Part shown: positions 1-4,011 of the stretch, one piece after another
Layout of the letters: each line of letters opens with the position of its first letter
Numbering within the stretch: position 1 is the first letter of the stretch
From: an uncultured Pseudomonadota bacterium
GTDB lineage: Bacteria; Myxococcota_A; UBA796; UBA9615
Assembly (NCBI GenBank): GCA_937907595.1
Contig: CALCXL010000120.1
Span: forward strand, 1-5,430
Direction: 5' to 3'
Length of the DNA stretch: 5,430 nucleotides
Program-made: the position numbers and the translations under genes
Notes under the pieces: model-generated
Seen by the model: the letters and a program-made list of their open reading frames with translations, nothing else
What the model was told of the DNA's origin: nothing
Databases searched by the model: none

Positions 1-29
1 GGCGTGTCGAATCCGTCGAGGTTGTTCAT
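1..29 (-). CDS. Possible 5' end of a gene leaving the left edge
   Basis: On the minus strand an ATG at 29-27 opens a frame reading MNNLDGFDT before the window ends. A GGAG sequence lies 8 nt upstream of this ATG, which is acceptable ribosome-binding-site spacing, and no other in-frame ATG or GTG was seen between this ATG and about position 100. A gene here would be divergent from the one starting at 131 and would fit the strand alternation of the rest of the window. Nine codons are too few to identify a product or to prove that it is coding. The alternative is that 1-130 is entirely non-coding. Confidence 0.4.
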
Positions 30-130
30 GGGCAGGGCTCCAGCGGGTGGTCCACTCGCGCAGCCTACCGCCTCCTTCGATCGAGTAGCCTGCAGGGCAT
101 GCCGCGAACGCCCCCGATCGGCTCCCTCCC
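30..130. promoter_or_regulatory. Putative divergent intergenic spacer
   Basis: This spacer of about 100 nt lies between the possible minus-strand start at 29 and the plus-strand GTG at 131. It holds three perfect 8-bp palindromes: TCGATCGA (77-84), CCTGCAGG (89-96) and CCGATCGG (114-121). The last one recurs in both other divergent spacers of the window. A minus-strand AAGGAGG (complement of 71-77) has no start codon at useful spacing. I could not pick a convincing -10/-35 pair on either strand. The regulatory role is inferred from position and palindromes only. Confidence 0.35.
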
Positions 131-685
131 GTGACGGCGGCCTGGCAGTCCGCGCTGGAGGACCTGCACCGCGCCCCGGACGCCGCCCTGGACGCCCTGC
201 TGGCCGCGGCCCCCGACGACGCCGAGGCCGCCCTGGCCCTGGCCCTGCTGTTGCTGGAGTCCGGCGCCGACGAGGAGGGCGGGCTCCACTGGCTCACCGT
301 CGCGGCCCAGGCCGGCACCCCCGGCGCCCGCCGCCTGCTCGCCCGCGCGACGCTGCAGGGACGAGCCTCGGCGCACCCCGACGGACGCGAGGCCGTGCGC
401 CTGCTCATGCAGGCCGCCCTGGACGGCGAGGAGGGCGCCCTGGACGATCTGGTCCAGCTGGCCCTGCTCCTGGACGACGCCCTGCTCTTCGACGCCGCGC
501 TGGGCCTGGAGGGCGGGCCGATGGCGCTGCGTCTAGCGTTCCTGGAGGCCGTTCGAGTCCGGGCCCCGGGCTGGTTCGCGACGTTCGGCGAGCCCCTGGA
601 GGCCGCCCTGGGCCTCGATGGGGACGAGGGCGAGGGCGGGGAGTCAACCGACGTGGGGGCGGCGCCCGGCACCCCCCAGGGGTAG
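131..685 (+). CDS. Sel1/TPR-like helical repeat protein
   Basis: This encodes a 184-residue, Ala/Leu-rich, all-helical protein with no signal peptide or membrane segment, so it is probably cytoplasmic. Residues 48-70 (GGLHWLTVAAQAGTPGARRLL) and 86-107 (REAVRLLMQAALDGEEGALDDL) match the Sel1-like pattern A..WL..AA..G...A...L. The first 45 residues look like a degenerate TPR/Sel1 helix pair. Such repeats usually act as protein-interaction scaffolds, and no catalytic motif is visible. The C-terminal 25 residues are acidic, Gly-rich and probably disordered. The start is GTG at 131: a stop at 86-88 closes the frame upstream and there is no other start in between, but no clear Shine-Dalgarno is present, so it may be leaderless or weakly translated. 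It converges on the lipoprotein gene at 714 with a 28-nt gap. The coding call is good; the partner and role are unknown. Confidence 0.8.
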   Translation: MTAAWQSALEDLHRAPDAALDALLAAAPDDAEAALALALLLLESGADEEGGLHWLTVAAQAGTPGARRLLARATLQGRASAHPDGREAVRLLMQAALDGEEGALDDLVQLALLLDDALLFDAALGLEGGPMALRLAFLEAVRVRAPGWFATFGEPLEAALGLDGDEGEGGESTDVGAAPGTPQG

Positions 686-720
686 CGCCGACACCAGCGC
701 CACGGCCCCGCCGCTACTCC
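679..720. terminator. Inverted repeat spanning convergent stop codons (possible bidirectional terminator)
   Basis: GGGGTAGCG (679-687) can pair with CGCTACTCC (712-720), giving nine pairs including one G-T wobble around a 24-nt loop. The left arm contains the TAG of the plus-strand gene and the right arm contains the complement of the TAG of the minus-strand gene. There is no T-run on either side, so it is not a classical intrinsic terminator. The large loop also lowers confidence. Three of the nine pairs are a trivial consequence of two convergent TAG stops. Confidence 0.35.
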
Positions 721-1505
721 GGCACGATCGTGTGGCTGGCCCAGACCTGCGGGCACTTGTCTTCGACCCGGTCGCCGCTGAAGACGCGGCCCCAGCCCAC
801 GCGGAGCTGCAGGCCGTCGAGCAGCACGACCTCCCCCTCGTAGGCCAGCACCTCCTGATCCCCCCGGACGAAGAGCAGGGGGACCTTCTGCACGAACTCG
901 TTGCAGAAGGCGTTGAGCTCCGCAGCCGGCAGCACGGGGCAGATGGACTGCTCCGGGTGCAGGCTCACGTTCCAGTAGGGCGCCTGAAGCCCCCCGACCC
1001 CTTCGTACCCGACCTGGAGCTGCAGCGAGCCGTCGGCCGACGCGATGCCCACGCCGCCGTCCATGCCCGACTCGTGCTCGAACGCCGTGCTCCAGACCTC
1101 CACCGGGCCCAATTGGTCCAGGGCGGGCACGACGTCGTAGGTCGCCGCCTGGCTGCTGCTGCCGCTCGTGTAGAAGGGCACGTCCGTGCCGTCGGGCTCC
1201 TCGAAGAGCGTCCCGTCGACGGGATCGCGCCAGGCCGTAAACTCGCCGACGTGAGGCTCCTGCCACCGCTCGTCGGCGAACAGGATCGGCGGGAGGTTGG
1301 GGGGGAGGTAGCAGCGCTCGGCGACCTCCACCGGGTCCGGGGCGGCGGAGTCGTCGTCGTCGTCCAGCGCGGCGGAGTCGTCGTCGTCCAGCGCGGCGGA
1401 GTCATCGTCGTCCGGCGCGGCGGAGTCGTCGTCGTCCGGGGTGGGGCCGGCGGGCACCACGCAGCCCAGGCAGACGATCAGGAACAGGGGGACGGGGTTT
1501 CGCAC
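714..1505 (-). CDS. Secreted lipoprotein with (P/L)DDDDSAA repeat linker
   Basis: This encodes 263 residues of unrecognised family. The open frame extends up to 1637, but the start is placed at GTG 1505: GGAGG lies 8 nt upstream, and starting here puts a short signal peptide (MRNPVPLFLIVCLGC) at the N-terminus. The lipobox around Cys15 is LGC preceded by Cys12 where Leu/Val is usual, so it is atypical. Residues 23-55 are four acidic repeats, PDDDDSAA twice, then LDDDDSAA and LDDDDDSAA, followed by a folded-looking domain from about residue 60 to 263. That domain is rich in Trp, Tyr and beta-prone segments, with four Cys (65, 189, 201, 251) that could form two disulfides. This fits a periplasmic or surface-exposed, lipid-anchored protein. 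It is divergent from the methyltransferase gene and convergent with the Sel1-like gene. The function is unknown. Confidence 0.8.
   Translation of the reverse strand: MRNPVPLFLIVCLGCVVPAGPTPDDDDSAAPDDDDSAALDDDDSAALDDDDDSAAPDPVEVAERCYLPPNLPPILFADERWQEPHVGEFTAWRDPVDGTLFEEPDGTDVPFYTSGSSSQAATYDVVPALDQLGPVEVWSTAFEHESGMDGGVGIASADGSLQLQVGYEGVGGLQAPYWNVSLHPEQSICPVLPAAELNAFCNEFVQKVPLLFVRGDQEVLAYEGEVVLLDGLQLRVGWGRVFSGDRVEDKCPQVWASHTIVPE
1341..1439 (-). repeat. Tandem 24-bp repeat coding (P/L)DDDDSAA
   Basis: Thirty-three codons hold four tandem units of the lipoprotein's linker (residues 23-55). Three units are 8 codons long and the last is 9 codons because of one extra GAC. Asp is almost always GAC, with one GAT in the second unit, and Ser is always TCC. 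The first two units begin with Pro and the last two with Leu. The near-identity at DNA level indicates internal duplication, and the GAC runs are prone to length change by replication slippage. Confidence 0.95.
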
Positions 1506-1513
1506 GTTGAGCA

Positions 1514-1518
1514 CCTCC
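1514..1518 (-). promoter_or_regulatory. Shine-Dalgarno that fixes the lipoprotein start at 1505
   Basis: On the minus strand GGAGG sits 8 nt upstream of GTG 1505. Upstream in-frame starts (for example 1637) would add about 44 residues before the signal peptide and would run across the divergent gene's start. This site therefore decides the shorter protein. Confidence 0.7.
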
Positions 1519-1548
1519 ACCTGCACTGTGGTCCCTGGGTTCTTGCCG

Positions 1549-1554
1549 ATTGTA
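1549..1554 (-). promoter_or_regulatory. Possible -10 element for the 714-1505 lipoprotein gene
   Basis: Read on the minus strand this is TACAAT, one mismatch from the sigma-70 -10 consensus, in a conspicuous AT-rich island of an otherwise very GC-rich spacer. Transcription would start about 35-40 nt before GTG 1505. No good -35 hexamer was found 16-18 nt upstream, so the promoter may be activator-dependent or the match may be fortuitous. Confidence 0.35.
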
Positions 1555-1597
1555 ACGGAGTCGACGAATCGGCCGCCGGGCACGCGATGCGGGCTCG

Positions 1598-1609
1598 CGC
1601 CGATCGGCG
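1598..1609. promoter_or_regulatory. 12-bp palindrome CGCCGATCGGCG in a divergent spacer (possible operator)
   Basis: This perfect 12-bp palindrome lies about 20 nt upstream of the methyltransferase ATG (1630) and about 93 nt upstream of the divergent lipoprotein start. Its core CCGATCGG occurs in all three divergent spacers and I found it nowhere else in the window. It could be an operator or a genome-wide repeated motif. The role is inferred from symmetry and location. Confidence 0.4.
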
Positions 1610-1629
1610 GCATGGGCCATCGTCGCAGC

Positions 1630-2238
1630 ATGACCATCCCCCCTTCCTTCTGGGACCAGCGATACGCCGAAGAGGGCCTGGCCTACGGCGTCGCCGCCAA
1701 CGACTTCCTGGCCGCGTCCGCGCGTCGCATCCCCCCGGGTCCGGTGCTCTGCCTGGCCGAAGGCGAGGGCCGCAACGCCCTGCACCTGGCCGCCCTGGGC
1801 CACGCCGTCACCGCCGTCGACCTGAGCCTGGTGGGCCTGGAGAAGACGCAGCGACGCGCCCGGGAGCGGGGCCTGGAGATCGCGACGATCCACGCCGACC
1901 TGGCCGAGTTCGACATCGAAGAGGGCGCCTGGGCCGGCATCGTGGCGATCTTCGCGCACCTGCCCCCCGCGATCCGTCGACGCCTCCACCAGCAGGCGGT
2001 CGGCGGCCTTCGCCCCGGCGGCGCCTTCGTGCTGGAGGCCTACACCGCCGATCAGCTGCCCCACAAGACCGGCGGCCCGCCCGTGCGCGAGCTGCTCTTC
2101 GGCCTGGAGGAGCTGCGCGAGGAGCTGGCCGGGCTCGATCTGGTGCACGCCGAAGAGACCGTGCGGCACATCGAGGAGGGCAAGTACCACCACGGCACGT
2201 CGGCGGTGGTGCAGGTGGTGGGCATCAAGCCCGCCTGA
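1630..2238 (+). CDS. Class I SAM-dependent methyltransferase, TehB/Slr1183-like
   Basis: This encodes 202 residues, a normal length for a single-domain Rossmann methyltransferase, with no signal peptide, so it should be cytoplasmic. FWDQRYAEEGLAYGVAANDFL (residues 7-27) is the N-terminal signature of the Slr1183/TehB-like group. Motif I is VLCLAEGEGRN (39-49), with Glu-Gly-Glu-Gly in place of the commoner Gly-x-Gly-x-Gly. VDLS (63-66) supplies the acidic residue expected to hold the SAM ribose, HADLAEF (88-94) the next acidic loop, and IVAIFAHLP (104-112) and GGLRPGGAFVLEAY (125-138) match later motifs. Substrates of this group are mostly unknown; tellurite or thiol methylation by analogy with TehB is speculative. 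An in-frame ATG at 1612 is an alternative start. Neither start has a good Shine-Dalgarno; 1630 is chosen because it begins just before the conserved region. Confidence 0.88.
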   Translation: MTIPPSFWDQRYAEEGLAYGVAANDFLAASARRIPPGPVLCLAEGEGRNALHLAALGHAVTAVDLSLVGLEKTQRRARERGLEIATIHADLAEFDIEEGAWAGIVAIFAHLPPAIRRRLHQQAVGGLRPGGAFVLEAYTADQLPHKTGGPPVRELLFGLEELREELAGLDLVHAEETVRHIEEGKYHHGTSAVVQVVGIKPA

Positions 2239-2257
2239 GGCGAAGGGAGGCGCTCAG
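2235..2257. terminator. Bulged hairpin containing both convergent stop codons
   Basis: CTGA(2235-2238)-GCG(2240-2242) can pair with CGC(2251-2253)-TCAG(2254-2257): seven pairs with G2239 bulged and an 8-nt loop. It covers the whole 15-nt gap between the methyltransferase and the downstream convergent lipoprotein gene. The stops of both genes are in the arms. There is no T-run, so a terminator role is possible but unproven. Confidence 0.3.
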
Positions 2258-2853
2258 CGCGCGAGCAGATCCTTCAGCGCGGCGTCCCATTCGGCCTGCG
2301 TGACCAGGTCCAGCCGCTCCTGCACCGTTCCTTCGGCGTGGTCGTCCGGCGAGAAGATCTGCTTCTCCACCTCCAGGACCCCGTCGACGATCCGGTCGTC
2401 CGACAGCACGTAGGAGCCGACGTAGGGGCCGTCGACGTAGGCGCTGCGCGAGCTCCACGCGTCCCAGGCCCAGGCCTCGCCCACCAGCGTCCCCTCCCCC
2501 TCGAAGTTCCCGTAGCCGTCGAAGAAGCCGAAGGTCCAGGTCCCCGCTGCCGCGTCGACCACCCCCACGACCTCGAAGTGGCCGACATCCCCCGCCTCGT
2601 CCACCTGGTAGACGTCCTCCGTCAAGCTGTTGTCCGCCGGGTCCAGCACCCGGTGGATGAGCACGGGCGCAGCCGGCGCCTGCTGGCCGTTGGTGAACGT
2701 GAAGACCGACGTGCCGTCCAGAAACTGGTCGACGCGCTCGGGGGCCGGGGTGGGGGTGGGCTCGGCGGCGCTGTCGTCGTCGTCGCCCGAGGGGCCGGCG
2801 GTGGGGCAGCCCAACAGGAACAGCAGCGGGGCGATCAGGAACCAGGGACGCAT
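2254..2853 (-). CDS. Small lipoprotein with GDDDDSAA linker
   Basis: This encodes 199 residues of unrecognised family. The frame is open well upstream, but ATG 2853 is the clear start: GGAGG lies 5 nt before it and the protein then begins with a textbook lipoprotein signal, MRPWFLIAPLLFLLGC, lipobox LLGC and lipidated Cys16. Residue +2 is Pro, not Asp, so by the E. coli rule it would go to the outer membrane. Residues 23-40 form the linker GDDDDSAAEPTPTPAPER. The rest (about 42-199) is Gly/Tyr/Trp-rich and beta-prone (for example TWTFGFFDGYGNFEGEG), ends in a short helix, and has no further Cys. The DDDDSAA falls at residues 24-30, exactly as in the lipoprotein at 714-1505, but its Ser codon is AGC rather than TCC. 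It is divergent from the coiled-coil lipoprotein gene at 3044. The function is unknown. Confidence 0.85.
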   Translation of the reverse strand: MRPWFLIAPLLFLLGCPTAGPSGDDDDSAAEPTPTPAPERVDQFLDGTSVFTFTNGQQAPAAPVLIHRVLDPADNSLTEDVYQVDEAGDVGHFEVVGVVDAAAGTWTFGFFDGYGNFEGEGTLVGEAWAWDAWSSRSAYVDGPYVGSYVLSDDRIVDGVLEVEKQIFSPDDHAEGTVQERLDLVTQAEWDAALKDLLAR

Positions 2854-2854
2854 G

Positions 2855-2892
2855 GGGACCTCCGCGACCGAGTCTTGCAGGCTCGCGGTCCC
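2855..2892 (-). promoter_or_regulatory. Possible hairpin masking the ribosome-binding site of the 2254-2853 gene
   Basis: In minus-strand sense, GGGA-CCGCGA pairs with TCGCGG-TCCC: ten pairs, a 15-nt loop and a 3-nt AGG bulge. The GGAGG ribosome-binding site (complement of 2859-2863) is half in the stem and half in the bulge, directly before the ATG. If transcribed, this could limit ribosome access. Chance stems are common at this GC content, so this is tentative. Confidence 0.3.
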
Positions 2893-2920
2893 GGTGGGAG
2901 CCTCGCATTCGCGCCCACCC

Positions 2921-2930
2921 CCCGATCGGG
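2921..2930. promoter_or_regulatory. 10-bp palindrome CCCGATCGGG in a divergent spacer (possible operator)
   Basis: This perfect palindrome sits between two divergent lipoprotein genes, 67 nt from the left gene's start and 113 nt from the right gene's start. It contains the CCGATCGG core shared with the other two divergent spacers. A second palindrome, CGACGTCG, follows at 2932-2939. The rest of the 190-nt spacer (2854-3043) shows no convincing -10/-35 pair. Confidence 0.4.
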
Positions 2931-3043
2931 ACGACGTCGACGCCTGACGGAACCGTCCAGAGCAGAACCTGGCCCGCCTCCCGAGCGCCTTCCGTCCTGG
3001 GAGGCCTTCGGTCCTTCCCGCGACCGATGAGGAGACACCCGCC

Positions 3044-3997
3044 ATGCGCTCGATCACCCTGCTGTTCGCCCTCGCCCTCTTCACCGGCTGCCTGGCCGAC
3101 GACCCCGCTGACCCCGACGCCACCCCGACCCTGCCCGACGACGACGACGCCCCGACCCTGCCCGACGACGACGACGCCCCGGCCCCCCAGGCGCCGGACC
3201 CCCCCGCCGACCTCCAGGCCTTCCTGGACCGCATCGCCGCCTTGGAGCAGCGGTTGGCCGCCGTGGAATCGACCGCCGACGAGGCCGCCTGGGACGTGGG
3301 CAACGCAGCGCTCTGGTTGGAGTCGATCACCGGAGACGTCGTCGCCCTGCAGCAGCACAGCGCGGACCTGGACGCCATCGCGGTGGCCGACGGCGCGCGC
3401 ATCGACGCGGCCCAGGCCGAGATCGCCGCCCACGCGGACGCCATCGCCAACAACGCGGGGGCCATCGCCGCCAACACCGCCGCGGTCGTCGACGTGAAGA
3501 ACCTCCTGGGCGCAGCCAACCAGCGCGACGACGCCCAGGATCTGGAGTTGACGGGGCAGGCCGCCAGGATCGACGGGCACGGCGACCGCCTGGACAGCCA
3601 GGCCGCCCAGATCGCCGACGTCGAAGCGATCTCCTCCGCCCGCACCAACTCCCTGGACGACCGGGTGCAGGAGCTGGAGCAGGCCGTGATCGCCCTGGAT
3701 CCCCTGGAGGTGGACGCCGCGCAGACCTGCGAGGTCGGGCCCCCCTGGGAGCCCACCCTCTACTCCCTGGCCGTGGCCGTCACCGCCGGGCAGGTGCTCT
3801 TCCTGGACTTCCCCGGCGGCGGCCTGGAGGTGGTGCAGCCCGAGCCGGTGGTCTGCGGCGCCGACGACTTCACGGCCTGGACGGGGCAGCCCGACGCCGT
3901 GATCCAGGGGGGGCAGGTCTACGTGCTGCCCGCCGAGGAGGTCAGCCAGACCCGCGGCCCCGACGTGCCGATCTGGTCGGTGCTGCGCGCCGGTTGA
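3044..3997 (+). CDS. Coiled-coil lipoprotein with TLPDDDDAP repeats
   Basis: This encodes 317 residues. ATG 3044 has GAGGAG 9 nt upstream and opens a lipoprotein signal, MRSITLLFALALFTGC, with Cys16. An acidic, Pro-rich linker follows (residues 17-56), including two identical TLPDDDDAP units (29-46). Heptads begin at about residue 57 (L57, F60, I64, L67, L71, V74). A very regular stretch has I120, I127, I134, I141, V148 and L155 at 'a' positions, with Asn137 and Asn144 at 'd', and I141-N144-T145 forming an IxxNT motif. Further heptads run over about 176-216 (I176, L183, I190, L204, L211). The C-terminal domain (about 225-317) is beta-prone with two Cys (229, 271). It is probably an elongated, trimeric, lipid-anchored stalk with a small head. 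No catalytic motif is seen. It converges on the beta-propeller gene with an 11-nt gap. Family and partner are unknown. Confidence 0.88.
   Translation: MRSITLLFALALFTGCLADDPADPDATPTLPDDDDAPTLPDDDDAPAPQAPDPPADLQAFLDRIAALEQRLAAVESTADEAAWDVGNAALWLESITGDVVALQQHSADLDAIAVADGARIDAAQAEIAAHADAIANNAGAIAANTAAVVDVKNLLGAANQRDDAQDLELTGQAARIDGHGDRLDSQAAQIADVEAISSARTNSLDDRVQELEQAVIALDPLEVDAAQTCEVGPPWEPTLYSLAVAVTAGQVLFLDFPGGGLEVVQPEPVVCGADDFTAWTGQPDAVIQGGQVYVLPAEEVSQTRGPDVPIWSVLRAG
3128..3181 (+). repeat. Perfect 27-bp tandem duplication coding TLPDDDDAP
   Basis: Units 3128-3154 and 3155-3181 are identical at every base, so the duplication is recent or maintained by conversion. They lie in the lipoprotein's post-signal linker. 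Each contains a run of four GAC codons. Confidence 0.95.
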
Positions 3998-4011
3998 TCA
4001 GGCGGCGATCA
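3995..4011. terminator. Short inverted repeat over convergent stop codons
   Basis: TGATC (3995-3999) pairs with GATCA (4007-4011) around a 7-nt loop. The left arm begins with the TGA of the coiled-coil lipoprotein and the right arm ends with the complement of the TGA of the beta-propeller gene. Five pairs without a T-run make a weak candidate terminator on their own. It is noted because the other two convergent junctions are built the same way. Confidence 0.25.

Noticed and set aside
723..732. Palindrome CACGATCGTG near the end of the 714-1505 gene
   Set aside because: It shares only the CGATCG centre with the spacer palindromes and lies within coding sequence. A single copy gives no support for a site.
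4..843. Plus-strand frame of 279 codons, Arg/Pro/Gly-rich
   Set aside because: It is a frame-shifted shadow of the Sel1-like gene. It has low-complexity Arg/Pro composition and no recognisable fold.
1341..1439. Repeat tract considered as a CRISPR or other non-coding repeat array
   Set aside because: The units are contiguous, have no spacers, and stay in frame with the lipoprotein, so they are a coding linker repeat.
618..2303. Long plus-strand open frame with Val/Arg/Gly-rich repeats
   Set aside because: It is the antisense of the DDDDSAA lipoprotein gene followed by an out-of-frame read of the methyltransferase. The Val/Gly repeats are the complement of GAC runs. There is no domain or sensible start.
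2999..3019. Possible hairpin with a TTCG tetraloop 10 nt before the ribosome-binding site of the coiled-coil lipoprotein gene
   Set aside because: The stem needs a bulged T and a C-T mismatch, leaving seven pairs. That is too weak to distinguish from chance at this GC content.
2225..3580. Long minus-strand open frame, about 450 codons
   Set aside because: It runs antisense to the coiled-coil lipoprotein and in a shifted frame over the small lipoprotein. Composition is Arg/Gly/Val-rich with no motif. High GC removes stop codons from non-coding frames.
2854..3756. N-terminal extension of the 2254-2853 lipoprotein up to 3756
   Set aside because: The added 301 residues are antisense to the coiled-coil lipoprotein and Ser/Ala-rich. 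A strong ribosome-binding site and signal peptide mark the start at 2853.
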